Assembly (NCBI GenBank): GCA_963693365.1
Contig: CAVNZM010000016.1
Span: 434,001 to 498,000 of the forward strand
Length of the DNA: 64,000 nucleotides
Direction of reading: 5' to 3'
Origin: Amoebidium appalachense
Taxonomy: Eukaryota > Ichthyosporea
This document shows positions 38,950 through 51,400 of this stretch, piece by piece. The notes beneath the pieces were generated by a model. It was given only the letters and a program-made list of their open reading frames with translations. It was not told the DNA's origin and did no database searches. Within the stretch, counting starts at the first letter, position 1. Each line of letters begins with the position of its first letter. The position numbers and the translations under genes are program-made.

Positions 38950-40428
38950 CTAAATATGCGCCCTGATGGCAGCTTCAATCTTCTGCCTGATTGGTTCTTG
39001 CGCCTTCACTTTCCGTGCAAACATCTTAACCGGGTCAACCAACGCCGCCTGAAACTTCGCATCTATCCAATCATTATCTCCGAGATAACACGGGGACCCC
39101 TGTCGTTTCTGGCTATAACTCTTACATGGTGTGTGCCACCACTGGAGATATATCATTTTAAAACTTTCAATTTTCCTGTCGTTTCTGTTTTTCATTTTTG
39201 CCGAAAAATCCGAATTTGCCAGAAGGGTCTGGAAATAGCTCTCATCAGGCATGTGCGTATTTTTAAAGAACTCAGTCCATTGGTCAGCCGCCTCGCTCTC
39301 AACTGAATACCGCGCAAATTCCCGCGTGATAGCCATCCAATTATCTCCCTTGTACACCGGCTGGTTGCTAGGTGTATACGACATAGATGTGCACTCGCTA
39401 TCAAGACAACGCGCCGGCGTGCGGGAACATATCCACTTATGGTTCCATGGTGTTTTCGGGTGGCATGGTGGGCGATTATCCGAGAAACTTACAATCATTT
39501 TCCCGCCTTTTGCTACGACCTTCGTTAGTCGTTGGTCAATTTGCCGCAGGGATTTCAAAGGAACGGTATGCCCACATAGGTTTATCGCAACATCCCACCC
39601 TGGAATATCCAATGCGGTGACTATTTGGTGTTTTTGCATTTCGACAATCGACCAACTGGCCCATTTCACGTTCATGCGGTCCTCCACCATTGCAAAATTT
39701 GGAAGGTTCGAGTATGTTCTATTGAACGCGCTAGCGATGGAATTTGGCACCTTTCTATCCAGATGCACCACGAACACGTGATTTGGGTGATAGAGCAATC
39801 TCATGTTTTCCACAACACCCAAAAGTGTGTCTTTGTCGTGTGCACTCAAGAGAAACACCGTTCTCACACGTGGAACCCACCCTTCCGGGTAGAATCGGTT
39901 AGCAATTTCGCCATATTCGTTGAAAATCCGTGGGAAGTTCTTTATGGAAAAGTTCTTGTTGGGTGTGAATTTAATCCGTGGTAAAGTGGTAGGTGGTGGG
40001 GTGCTAATAGTGCTAATAACGGTGGGTGCGACTGTGCTGGCGGGTTTCGGAACGTTCTTCTTCTGTGAAAACACGTGTTTCCCGCCAGGTGGGTCGTGCT
40101 GCTCGAGTGTGCTCCAAACGCGTGATTCCCAAGGTTCCATTGGTGGTCGGGGCGTGCCAGCTACGTGCATCGTAAGTGGTGAAGGGCCCGGTGCTTCGAG
40201 GCCATTCTCTTCAAACACGTGCAAAGTGCGCCCGTTTGCGTGTTGCCAATCCTCCTCCGAAGCCTCAATATCCGAAACCATGGAAAAACGTAGGCTCACC
40301 CGATAGAAACCATAGGATGGGGTGGAATACAAAACGAAGACACTGACTGTAGAAACGAAGGCGAGGAATAAGATAAATCGTCTTCGTAAGTGGGCTCCAA
40401 GGCCCCCGTTTGCTGATATCGACACCAT
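38950..40428 (-). CDS. Glycosyltransferase family 14 (core-2/I-branching type), type II membrane protein
   Basis: Intronless. I take the ATG at 40428 (MVSISANGG...), which puts a hydrophobic anchor at residues 17-34 after basic residues (LRRR), as in Golgi type II enzymes. The open frame extends 45 codons upstream without ATG. 492 aa. A low-complexity Thr/Pro stem spans about residues 115-150. The catalytic part has motifs of the core-2/I-branching and xylosyltransferase family: LYHPNHVFVVHLD (212-224), NLCGHTVPLKSLRQI (283-297), YKGDNWM (359-365), MPDESYFQTL (393-402) and GSPCYLG (444-450). Such enzymes transfer GlcNAc or xylose from a nucleotide sugar in the Golgi lumen. The acceptor is unknown. 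A same-strand paralogue lies at 47698. Confidence 0.85.
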   Translation of the reverse strand: MVSISANGGLGAHLRRRFILFLAFVSTVSVFVLYSTPSYGFYRVSLRFSMVSDIEASEEDWQHANGRTLHVFEENGLEAPGPSPLTMHVAGTPRPPMEPWESRVWSTLEQHDPPGGKHVFSQKKNVPKPASTVAPTVISTISTPPPTTLPRIKFTPNKNFSIKNFPRIFNEYGEIANRFYPEGWVPRVRTVFLLSAHDKDTLLGVVENMRLLYHPNHVFVVHLDRKVPNSIASAFNRTYSNLPNFAMVEDRMNVKWASWSIVEMQKHQIVTALDIPGWDVAINLCGHTVPLKSLRQIDQRLTKVVAKGGKMIVSFSDNRPPCHPKTPWNHKWICSRTPARCLDSECTSMSYTPSNQPVYKGDNWMAITREFARYSVESEAADQWTEFFKNTHMPDESYFQTLLANSDFSAKMKNRNDRKIESFKMIYLQWWHTPCKSYSQKRQGSPCYLGDNDWIDAKFQAALVDPVKMFARKVKAQEPIRQKIEAAIRAHI

Positions 40429-40429
40429 T

Positions 40430-42489
40430 TGCTTATGTTGGGGAATATGCAATAACAAAGGCGAAACTAATGGGGAAAGAAGAAGAGGCTGTAGGGAAGA
40501 AAAATGTGTCGTTCTAATGTCGACACAAAGATTTTTATTTTTTTGTGCCCGTGTGTCGGACAAATGTGAAATCGAGTGTGGTAAATTTAGAAGAGTAATG
40601 CCATCTAAACTAAGCTAAACGTGCTTGTAATGACAAAAACTTCACAGCCAAGTCCAACGTCGTCTAAGTGGCAATTGTGAAATGTATGAAATGGTGTGAA
40701 AACATTCACGTTGTCTTAATCAGAATTCATCCTCTCTTGCAGATCAGAGGAAGCTGTCACCGTGTTACACCGGATGACGGAGAGAGAATGCATATGTGCT
40801 GTGGGAAAAGAGTAACACGGGCAGAGCTTTAAGCTTTGCTGTGTTCTTGGCCCTGCGTGGTTCACGTTTGCTGACAGTAAATGGCCATCTGTCGGCCAAA
40901 AATAGAGCCTGACGTAAGCTTTAGCACCTGTCAGAAAACGAAGAAAGGAAAAGGGATCTAATATGATAGATCCGTGCGACGGTGAGAGCAGACGAAGACA
41001 CAAGAAACAAACGGTTGTACAACGGTCTCCGTTTTTTCCCTCCCTGTGTGCTGTGTGTCTGAGAGACGCGTTAGTTGAAGATGATATGTGTGTTGGTGGG
41101 GATAGGTAAGTTACGTTTTGTTCCGTACAGCATGTCTCGTAACCAAGTGACTATCAACGAACATGGTGTGGCTGTGTGGGCTGTACGTGGTGCTGGTGAA
41201 TATCACGTTAGTCATCCACTGATCGAAGTGGAAACAATATTGCTTTCACTCTAGATTATATGCAAATATCACAATGAAATACTTTTACCTATTATGCTGT
41301 TCAAATTCAACTCTCTTAGTAAATAAAAAGGCACCTACATACTGGGAGTCTGCAAGTTGTGCTTTTGTTGTGGGTCAAAAATAGAAACGGTGGGAGCGTG
41401 GGCTAGCCTAAAGTTATCAGAGGCAACCAATCAGATGGCGGCTGGGGTGCTCAGCCAATCGGATTTTACTACCTACCCACACCCCCTACACACTGGATGA
41501 CGGGTTCTAGAAAAAGGAATGAACTTTTCAAAAAATCCGTAGATCTGAACTATCATTATTTTGTCGTTAAACATCCAAGAGCAAATATCCATGCAACTGT
41601 TACTCAAAAAAACTGCATTCTGCAAAGTGCAAAATTGCAGATTTTCATATTAACGAATTCCCAAACAGCATCAAACCCCCCAGCTGCTGAAAGTAGATTG
41701 GGGTATGGGGAGTGGGGGTTTATGCACTTTGTATTGCTGCGTTTAGATCGGTATGCGATGCAATGTGATAATGAAAGCCTTCAGTTTTGTGTTTATTTTT
41801 GAAACCCGAAACAAATAAGCACTTATTCGAACGATCAGTAGCTCTAGTAAAGCTTCCTTACAGTTACTCAAAGCGATACTGTTTGTCTATACAGCTTCCT
41901 CTATAAATATTCCACGAATTTACATTACGCAGAGGCCGGCCTCGCGATCAGAAGAATGAAGAATAGATCGTCCAATCGTAACCGCTCCAACCAATTCTTT
42001 TCGTTTAGAATTTTGACAATCCGAATTAAAACTTCAGCTTTTTAGTCGATTCCATTCGAGAACATCCCCCACACACACATGCCAGGCTGAGTGTCACAGA
42101 CCAACACAAACACACACACGCACACGCACATACACAACAAACAGCTTGTTAGTTGTACTTGAAAACGAGAAGAAATATTACATTAAGGTAAACGAAAAGC
42201 GGTCTTGTGAAGGGTTGTGACCACTGCAATACACACTTGCTGATCATGAAACATCAATGTCGAATAAATCCAGTCAAATGAAAAGAAAAAAAAATGTCGA
42301 ACCCAGTTTCAATTTTTCTAACTTTCGTAAATATCACCTACCATTATTCCGTGCTTTCTGAGTCGAAAGGGATAGATCGAAATTGTTATCCAATCGGATG
42401 GATGGATCTCAGATGACCATCTTCACGTGCTCAAGGTGGCTTGGTAACGTCACTCGGTGTGTAACCCACGTGCCCGGGGGCACCTGCAG
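40430..42489. other. Intergenic region, nothing firmly recognised
   Basis: Ordinary-complexity DNA with CCAATCA motifs at about 41427 and 41453. It is the presumed promoter side of the GT14 gene ending at 40428. A short frame at 41497-41802 (+) has no recognisable features. Confidence 0.4.
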
Positions 42490-42622
42490 GGGAGCCCCGA
42501 GGACTGAGTTCTCATGTTGCCTCCTTGGCACCCGTGCACGTGAGCATTTGCTTTACGCCACTTGCACGTGTGTGTGTGTGTGGCCATGCATGAGTGTGTG
42601 CACGTGTAGGCGTGTGAATGTG

Positions 42623-42666
<44 letters not shown>

Positions 42667-42784
42667 TTGCCGTCCGTGTGTGCGTGTGCGTGTGCGTGGT
42701 GTAAATGTGTCACCGCCGAGGGGGTACGTCTTTCTGCATGTGTGTTCGTGTGCACGTGTTTCTGTGTGTGTGTGTGTGCACGTG

Positions 42785-42840
<56 letters not shown>

Positions 42841-43299
42841 TGTGTGCGTGTGTGCGTGCGTGTATGTGTGCACTCCACATGCAGAATTCGTGCCAGTGAC
42901 ACTGTGGGACCCAGCACATGTGTGTACATGTGCGCAATGTGTGTGAACACGTGTGTGCCGGGGGGAGTGTGTGGGGGCGGTTTTTCGGCATGCAGCCAGG
43001 TATGGCAAATGGTATAGCATTGCTACAGCGTGGACCATCTGAATGTGTGCGTGTGTGTGCACATGTACATGTGTGCGTGTGTGCGTGTGTGCGTGTGTGC
43101 GTGTGTGGGCATCGGTGTGTGCGCGTGTGCGCGCGCGTGTGTGTGGCAGTGTGCATGTGTGTGAGTGGGTGCGTGGGTGTGTGGGTTGTGCTACGCGTGA
43201 ATGCGTGGGACGTGTGTGCGAGCGACATGTGCTTGTGTGACAGTGGCACTGTGCATGTACATATGCACGCACATGCCTCTCTCCAGATGCTCTCTCTCC

Positions 43300-43360
<61 letters not shown>

Positions 43361-43997
43361 CCCCCTACACCCCATCCCTCTACTACTCTCCCCCAAATCA
43401 AGCCCCCCACCTCCCCCCTCCCTCCAACCATCACCACCAAAATTACCACAACACCACCACCACCGCGGTGACCAACCACCACCACCACCACCCACCTACC
43501 ATCCCCTTTAAACGGCATTTAGCAACAGCCCTCAAAGTTCCCAAATTTGATGCAAATTACAACGCGGCAACGCACACAATGCATGCCCATGGTTAGTTAG
43601 TGCACACGTGCTGTAGGGAGGTTGCACGTGTGTTCTGCGATTCCAGAGCCCGTTGCAAGGTATCACCACCCGGGATTTCTTGCCCTTGTGTCGTTAACGA
43701 TCATGAGGTATTCCAAGTCTTTCTTTTTTTCCAACTTGACATCAGAACTGAGTATTGTCGGTTCCTTTTCGTCTTTTTTCTTCCTCTTTTCTTCCATTCT
43801 TTCTTAAGGCTGATCTTCCTTTCTTTTCCCCTTTTTTTCTTTGCTTGTTCGTCTTTCTTTCAATTCTTCCTTGCTTTCCTTCCGTATTTTTTTTTTTTTT
43901 TTTTTTTGGCTTTTTTTCCCCTTCATTTTCCTTTTCTTTTCTTTTTCTTTTTCTTTTCTTTTTCTTTTCTTCTTAGAGCCTTTTTATTTTTTTATTT

Positions 43998-44028
<31 letters not shown>

Positions 44029-44042
44029 TTGGGGGGGCGGGG

Positions 44043-44095
<53 letters not shown>

Positions 44096-44442
44096 GGGCA
44101 TCACTGACAGGATCCGGAAATATTACGTTCAGGAACTTTTATATCAAGACTCTTTCAACTTCCGTATGGTCCCCATGATCAACCCACAACGTCATCATGT
44201 GACTGTGAGTTCTTTGCAATTGTAAAGCATGTGAGAGTGTGGAGGAAAGGCTTAAGCATATGGAGGGGGGGGAGAGGCCGGGGAAGAGGGGAGGATAGAA
44301 CTTCAAGGTACTCTTAGAAGCTTTAAGCCTCAGGGGAAGGGGGGCAGGGGGAGGGGGGATAACTGCACGAGAATTTCTTGGAGAATGATTACGGAACCCC
44401 CCCCCCCCCCCCCCCCGCCCCGCCCCGCCTTCCCTGCCCCCA

Positions 44443-44520
<78 letters not shown>

Positions 44521-44860
44521 TGACACACACATTCACAATCCCCCTTCTAGAAATTTCACCACACTTGGACACAAACAGTCATTTTGTTCATTTCACATGA
44601 ACAGATTCGGAATCAATCGTGACACCTTAAGAAATTAAAATTCACCCAACCCCGGAATGGCGTCGTATGCAGTGTCACACCATAGACGTATATCGTTGAA
44701 CGTGATAATGATGAAATATCATATTTTAACCGGATAATGATTTAATGTAGTACTGTTTGGGTGATTTTTTTGGAACTACATGGGTTGTTTTTGGAGTTGC
44801 AGGAGGGGGGAGTGGTGGGGGTAAGGGGGTGGGGGGCGGGAAGGAAGGGAGGGGCGGGAT

Positions 44861-44896
<36 letters not shown>

Positions 44897-45317
44897 TGAG
44901 GGGAAGAGGGGGGAGGGGAAGGGGGAGGGGGGGGGGGGGGGGGGGGGATCGCTCGTGTGTGTTACCTGAGAACTTGGGTGGCTTTAGAGTGTGTCTTCAT
45001 TTATTTTCTTCCACTGCTTAAACTTGAAAGTTTCCGAGAATCACTTTATTATGATGCTCGTTGTAAGTCATTTTGTGAAACGTGATTGGGGGAGGTCTTT
45101 GCATGCATGGGGGATTGGGGAAGGGGGAGGGGGGAGGAGGGGCTCGGAAAGGGGGGGGGGGGGGGGGGGAGGGGGGGGGGGGGGGAACAGGGGAGGGATG
45201 AGCCCTGCGAAATCTAATATTAATGTGGTCGTTGTGCATGTTGTCTTCAGATCAACGGCTCTTCGCGCAATCACACGACGGCGTTCATGTTTAGTGAATA
45301 GCCAATCCCCCCCCCCC

Positions 45318-45360
<43 letters not shown>

Positions 45361-45712
45361 GACGGACCGCACGCATGATACAGCATAATTAATCGGTTTG
45401 CATAATTACTTTGAAAAACGTTTTCCCGTCCCCCCCACCCCACCCTCTTTGTAGCCCAGGAGGATGAGCTGGACTGTGTGTACGTGTGTCTGTGCGTGTG
45501 TGCGTGTACGTTCGTGTGTGTGTTTACGAGTGTGTGTGTGTGTGTGTATGTGTGTGTGTGTGCGCGCGCGCGCCAGTGGGTACGTGGTCGCGCGTGCGCA
45601 CGTTTGTATGTGTGTGTGTGTGGGCACATGTACGTGTGTGTCGGTGGGTGGGTGGGAGGTTCATGTTGTAGGGGGACACTATACAGTTTTCGACCCGGAT
45701 AATGTTTGTTAA
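42490..45712 (+). CDS. Coding-like islands of an unassigned spliced gene
   Basis: Non-repetitive islands with splice-site borders among microsatellites. They are 42885-42919 (FVPVTLWDPAH), 42996-43044 (PGMANGIALLQRGPSE), 43523-43591 (TALKVPKFDANYNAATHTMH), 44097-44204 (GITDRIRKYYVQELLYQDSF, then RMVPMINPQRHHVT), and a terminal segment 45672-45712 (GHYTVFDPDNVC, TAA). The second and third join in phase. The 43591/44097 junction is off by one base next to a 55-base G run. 42490-42539 and pieces near 45252 and 45455 are weaker. I do not recognise the family. A homopolymer length error, a missed microexon, or a pseudogene could explain the phase problems. Confidence 0.4.
43302..43358. repeat. (CT)n microsatellite
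   Basis: Pure ct between candidate exons, followed by C-rich and (ACC)n-like sequence. Confidence 0.95.
44031..44094. repeat. G homopolymer, about 50-55 bases
   Basis: ggggggcggggcgg then uninterrupted G to 44094, immediately upstream of the candidate exon at 44097 and preceded by (TTA)n. Confidence 0.95.
45307..45359. repeat. C run joined to G run
   Basis: About 13 C followed directly by about 40 G, giving a perfect C:G fold-back at the junction. Confidence 0.95.
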
Positions 45713-46367
45713 GGTTAGTGGCGGTGAATAATCAGGCTAATTTTCTGTTTGTTTGGTGACGTTGCTGATGCTGTTTGTTAAAGACTGCCAATGGCCTATT
45801 GGGCAAACGGGGTGGGTGGGGGGGGGGGGGGGGGGGGGGGGGGATTTTTTGCATAGCTGAGTAACGGATCGTGTGATCAGTTTCACTTGAGGGGCTCACA
45901 GTCCGATAGCTATATCAAGGGCAACTTCCGATATTATAGGCTAAATATTTTAGGGAGGAATTGATACTGAGTACGTAGCATTCTTTGGTGGTGGTGTTGG
46001 GGGGAAGGGGAGGGGGCCGGCGGTGGGGGGGCTAAATTTAAAGGGGGTGGGGGAAGGGGGGGAGGGGGGGGGGGGGGGCCTTGGGAGGGGAGGGGGGAGG
46101 GGGGGGGGGGGGGGGTGAGGGGGGGGGGGGGGGGGGGGGGGGGGGCTCGGGAGAGAGGAAGATATGTATCGAGCAGGAATGTACAGATATCACATGTACA
46201 TGAAACGACCTTAACGACACTAATAATGTAGTGTAGATACATGTGCACTGCAATGAAGTTAACGACAAAAATGGCAGTGTGGATTTACAAAATATGAAAG
46301 AAAGGCCTCAGTCAGACTACAGCAAGGACGCAACAGAACAAAACCAAATCCTCGTGCGCTCAAGGAA

Positions 46368-46402
<35 letters not shown>

Positions 46403-46433
46403 CGGTGTGTTTGTGTCAAGTTTGTTTGTGCAC

Positions 46434-46495
<62 letters not shown>

Positions 46496-47697
46496 ACAGC
46501 ACAACAGCTGCAGATAGTAAGACGCGGATGTGCAGAAAAGGTCACAAAGTAGGTTTAAAACGAGACCGATTTCGAAGGTAGGATTCGCGGAAGGGGAGGG
46601 GGAGGGGGGTGATGTATATACGTGTAAGAGGGTTGGAAATATGGAGGAGACACCAAAGGACAAACTACAAGGCGCGTCACAAAAATGAAAACCCCGAGAT
46701 TCAACGAATTTTTATTAAGCTGCAGGCAGAAGGCTTTTAAAACAGAACCCATCATCAGGGGGGTTAACCCTATGCGTCCACAAAAGCATGGGGTTTCCAA
46801 CTCTTTTTCCTCTCACGCCTAGCTCCCATCCCATATTTTGTTTCAGCAGCAATCGGGGAGTCCACCCGTCTTGGCCAAAGACGAGCAGGGTTGTTCAAGG
46901 AGCAGGGGGGATAGGATGCATCACATATTGAGAGATGATTAATCACGACGGAAAACGACATTGATGCAGATTCCACAGAACACACCAAGTGTATGCAACG
47001 GGGGAGGGGTGTGCGTGTGTGTGCCGGTACCATAGTTGGGGGGGGGGGGGGGGGGGGAGAAGGGAGGAGGGGGCACTGCACCGTGCATATCAGAGGAATT
47101 CTATTGCTTCATTTACATACACCATATCTCTTAGCCAATCAAAATCATCCACCATAGTCCATATATGGAATGTATGCTTGCACTTGCGGCAACCATCCAA
47201 AGTTGAATAACCAAATTAGGGCCTGGTGCCTACTCGAATACACTCGCTACTTCTGGCCATGTCACCAAAATAAAACAAAGCAAAACAATTGTAGTTATAA
47301 GGAAGGTAAAATTAAACTTATCCACTCAACCAGTATATATAATTGCCTGCAATTAATTAGCTCATTATGGTCATTTGGACACCTCTGCCCTGCAAAGGCT
47401 GTTACAGTACTATATATGAAAGTTCTATATATGGAAATTCCTGTCCGTGTGCAAACATTTGTGCTGCTGCGCCTATGCGCATGCCACAATGTATATATAT
47501 TGAAACATCACGTGTTTCTACGTCTCCAACATCTTCATACAGTACCCGATTTTGTCGCACACGATTCATATTTCACTAGACCAAGTAAAGGCGCCTACTC
47601 ATCAATTGTCATCCCCCCCCCCCCCCCCCCCAAACACCCCAATATCACCCACACAACCTATTTCTATGTACATGGTAAGACAAAAATCCAGAAATTA
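45713..47697. other. Intergenic region with G-rich tracts, nothing recognised
   Basis: G tracts at 45820-45843, 46060-46145 and 46449-46493, and a T run near 46372. Short frames near 46243 and 46555 are not convincing. A CCAATCA motif lies near 47135. Confidence 0.4.
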
Positions 47698-49287
47698 TCA
47701 CGCATTCAACCGTAGAATTCCCTCTATCCTTTGCCTTATTGGCTCGTTAGCATACACCTTTCTCGCAAAAAGCGTCGCCGGCTCGACCACCGCACGCTTG
47801 AAAGGCTCATCCTTCCAATCCTTCTCTCCGAGGTAACACGGGGACCCGCTACGTGTCTGGGGATAACTCTTGCACGGGGCATACCACCAGTACAGGTAAA
47901 CGATACGGTTGCTCTGCATCTGCCCGTTGGGATACCGGATTTTCTCGGAGAAAACCGGTGAATTTGCAATGAGCGTTTGGTAAAATGACTCGTCGGGCAT
48001 GCTCGTGCCGTTGAAAAACTGCGCCCACGCCTTCCCATCCTCGCTCGTGGTTGCGTATTTCGCAAATTCGCGTGAGACCACCATCCAATTATCTCCCTTG
48101 TATACCGGTTGGTTGTTCGGCGTGCCGCTCATTTTCGTGCATTCCCTATTAAGGCAACGTGCGGGTGTACGCTTGCACATGTAGTGGAACCAAGGGGTGC
48201 GCGGGTGGCAGGGGGGGAGGCCCTGCTCGTAGTGAAGCACCATTTTACCCTCCTCCAGGAATACCTTATTTAGGTAGGCGTCGATTTGACGCAGTGACTT
48301 CAAAGGCATGGTACTTCCGCACAAATTAACCGCCGCTATCCAGCCCGGGAGCGTCAGAGCTGTCGTCATTTGGTTCTGTTGCATTTCTACAATCGACCAC
48401 TGCCCCCACTTGACATCTACACGCTCATTCACCAAGAGAAAATTAGGGAGGTGACCGAAAGTCCTATTTAGAACATCGACCCATTCCTGTGTTACCTTTG
48501 CATCCACGTGCACAACGTACACATGAGAAGGGTGATAGAGAATGCGGATGTTGTTCGCGACGCCGTTAATGGTCTCATCACTGTGCGCACTCATCAGGAA
48601 CGCAAGAGGTACTTTCGGCTCCCATCCATGGGGTGCAATAGGTTTCGGCGACGTGAATTCCGGGTCGTTATAGAACTGCAAGTATTTGTTCTGTGACGCA
48701 AGTGCGGCTATAGATGTTGGCGTGGCTGGTGCGGGTGGTGGGGGAATGGCTGCCTGTGTGACCGTTACAGTAGCGGGGCCGCTGTTTTGCATTGTTACTG
48801 GGGGTCGTACCAAATTGGCGGGTGGTGATTGAACATTAACCGCTGCGGGACTCTGCTGCTGCACGTTTATGACGACTTGTGGTGGCTGTGGTGGTGGGGA
48901 AACCACTTCTGGAATGGTCTGCACCGCGTGGTCTTGTAGTACGGATTGATCTCGAAGCTCCATTTGTGAGGCCGGTTCAAGCCCTGCCATTGCTGGCTCA
49001 GCTGGAATGGGTACTCTCTCGGTACCATCGTGTGGTTGTCCTATACCGATTGTTACGTTTGTAACTGACGTGGGATTAGTGTGTAGAAATGCGAAAGTCA
49101 CACAAATCACCGTAGCCATAACAAGTAGCTTGGTGAGGTATCGTGCGGACCAGGTGGCGTGTGCCACCGTTAAAGAATTTGAACTCATGTTTGCGTTTCG
49201 TTCAACGCCAGGGGAATTAACGCGCTTAGGGGTGGTGTATGCGGCAACCTTACTGGCAACCTTGAGCAAAGAGGACGGTTGGGACAT
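47698..49287 (-). CDS. Glycosyltransferase family 14 paralogue, type II membrane protein
   Basis: Intronless, ATG at 49287, 529 aa. Signal anchor at residues about 51-69 (LTKLLVMATVICVTFAFLH), then a long Pro/Val/Gln stem (about 125-192, with runs such as PPPPAPATP). Catalytic region: LMSAHSDETINGVANNIRIL (231-250), LYHPSHVYVVHVD (250-262), NLCGSTMPLKSLRQI (321-335), KGDNWM (397-402), MPDESFYQTL (430-439), GSPCYLG near the C-terminus. It is collinear with the protein at 38950 and shares most catalytic motifs, so the two are duplicates about 7 kb apart on the same strand. The stems have diverged completely. Expected in the Golgi, with a GlcNAc- or xylosyl-transfer role inferred from family only. 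Confidence 0.87.
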   Translation of the reverse strand: MSQPSSLLKVASKVAAYTTPKRVNSPGVERNANMSSNSLTVAHATWSARYLTKLLVMATVICVTFAFLHTNPTSVTNVTIGIGQPHDGTERVPIPAEPAMAGLEPASQMELRDQSVLQDHAVQTIPEVVSPPPQPPQVVINVQQQSPAAVNVQSPPANLVRPPVTMQNSGPATVTVTQAAIPPPPAPATPTSIAALASQNKYLQFYNDPEFTSPKPIAPHGWEPKVPLAFLMSAHSDETINGVANNIRILYHPSHVYVVHVDAKVTQEWVDVLNRTFGHLPNFLLVNERVDVKWGQWSIVEMQQNQMTTALTLPGWIAAVNLCGSTMPLKSLRQIDAYLNKVFLEEGKMVLHYEQGLPPCHPRTPWFHYMCKRTPARCLNRECTKMSGTPNNQPVYKGDNWMVVSREFAKYATTSEDGKAWAQFFNGTSMPDESFYQTLIANSPVFSEKIRYPNGQMQSNRIVYLYWWYAPCKSYPQTRSGSPCYLGEKDWKDEPFKRAVVEPATLFARKVYANEPIRQRIEGILRLNA

Positions 49288-51268
49288 TGCCCTGTGTACC
49301 TAGTGCCCCTTGTGAGGGTGCGTGTGGCTAGGGTTACGAGTATTTAGGTCTGCAGGAGATTTCGTGTTGCGTAGTGAAATGAGGAAACGTTCGACTACTT
49401 ATTAACACACCAACATATTGCGCTGGTGTGCGTGTGTGCAACAACGACCCCCTAGTAAGGAAACCGATGAAAGAAAGAATCCGGGAAGTGCTGCTTCAGA
49501 GTACCAAGTGTGTACCGGAAAACTACTTGCACATAAGCGACTGTAAGCTCAAGCCACAACGCCAGAAAACTGATGTGCCCTTACAAACAATAAAACCAAC
49601 TAAGATTAGGACCGTTGCCTGTGCTTGCTAACATAAAAACACACTTACAGCTCTATGTGTGAACCCATAACAACCTTACTGTAGTAAACGCGACCTACGG
49701 AAATGCACAAGTGTTCCGGGCGCATGTGCATGTGGGTGGGTTTGCCTGGAATGCAAAACGACACAATCATAAATTCCTATCGGACCCATGGACCGTAAAT
49801 ATATCCGGCTGCTAAGGTATTTTCATACCAGGCACCAGGCTGCACGGTTTGCTTCTTCATCTAAAAAATATCAGTTTAAAAGATTTTTTTCTTATTTATC
49901 AATCATATTTGGAATTTTTTCCTCTAATAAATAAAGAAGTCTGTTTTGCGAAGGGGCTAAAGAGATCGAAGAATGTACACAAACGGATTGATAAGAATGC
50001 AAAACTGGTATATATATGTTCTGTGCTTTTTTTGGCCACAACGTGGGCCGACATAGGAAGATCACCGACGATCTGATTGGCTGAGATAGTCCAAATGCGT
50101 GACAATATGGCTAATTAATAAGCAATGTGATTGGATAATGGCTATTACCTTATGTGTGATAGTCACCCAGCTGGGTACTGCCCAGGACACAGCACCTTTT
50201 CAGACATCTTAAACAGGAATTATAAAATTATATATAGCCGAAAGCTATATTATGCCAAAAATTATAGAAAATCAAGTACATGTTAGCCAAAGAACCAGGG
50301 AGATTGGGTAACTGGGTCAAATCCATAAAAATGTAGGTCATGTATGATTGGTTGATCCCGCTCGCTCAAAATATCAAAACCTGATTGGTTTAGCTTTATA
50401 AACAAAGGATCCCCTAGACACCCCAAATTTTGGGCGAGGGGTCCATGCATTTCATTTTTTTTTATAATGACTTTATTGATGTAATCATCAAAAGAGAAGC
50501 ATGCGAGATATCACAGATATCACAGAGAAGAAAATACAAAATGCATTTCAATGATTCATCAGATTTCATCTCCAGTCCCAATTTATTTACAGCCCAGAAA
50601 ATCTTCGTTGAAAGTATCTAAAGAGATTAAGGCATAGTATTAATATTTGAAAACAAAAAATAACTTATAATCGGATAGCTATTTTAGGAAAGACTTTATT
50701 ATCTATGGTAAAAACTAAAAATCTTTCTGTGTTGAAAATGGGGTCCTAACGCATATTTAGCGGCACGATCATCAAGTGAGACGTCTGGGAGAGGACCCAC
50801 AACCGCATGATTATGTTACCAGGTAAAGGGGGGCGGGTTGGTGCAATGGTAAGATATCTCTGCGTGTCAAGTTCAATGGCGCAGTATCGATCCTGGTTAC
50901 TTCCGATTTTTGTCTGGCCTCGACGGGGCGGTGGCCGCCCCCTAGAAGCCATCACCCCAGACAAAGTCAAGCACCACCACAATTTGTTATCATCCGGCCG
51001 CAAGACATGACGTCATGAACAGCACCGGCCCTCTGACGTCGACGGTGCGCTGCTAGGGAGATCGGATGATAACCGGCTAAAAAAATACAATAATTGATAA
51101 TAATTTACAAAAATAAAAAACATAAACCCAATAACCATAACCCTATGTGTGTCTGGGCCCTAAATGGGGGGGCTGCCGCCCCCCCAACCCCCCGCTAAAG
51201 GGGCCTAACGACCCCTTTATGTCGCTTGGGGATCGAATCGTTCTCCCCTGATTTTACGTCATCGGATC
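49288..51268. other. Intergenic region, several TGATTGG motifs, no gene
   Basis: AT-rich. TGATTGG/CCAATCA occurs near 50080, 50131, 50346 and 50382. A tRNA-like stretch near 50825-50905 is discussed under findings. A GC-rich palindromic stretch (aaatgggggggctgccgccc, then taaaggggcctaacgacccc) lies at 51160-51220. Confidence 0.4.
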
Positions 51269-51400
51269 GTGTTTTGTCCAATCAGGTGCGCGGGGACTTC
51301 CGGCGTATGGACTTGGGTGGCTGCTAGGGTTCTCACCCCGGCCCATCGTTCAAGGAGACCAATCCGAGTCACCGGCCACGGTTCCGGGGGCATGGGGGAT

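Noticed and set aside
39251-39781. Plus-strand frames over the GT14 gene
   Set aside because: Antisense shadows of a gene with clear family motifs on the minus strand.
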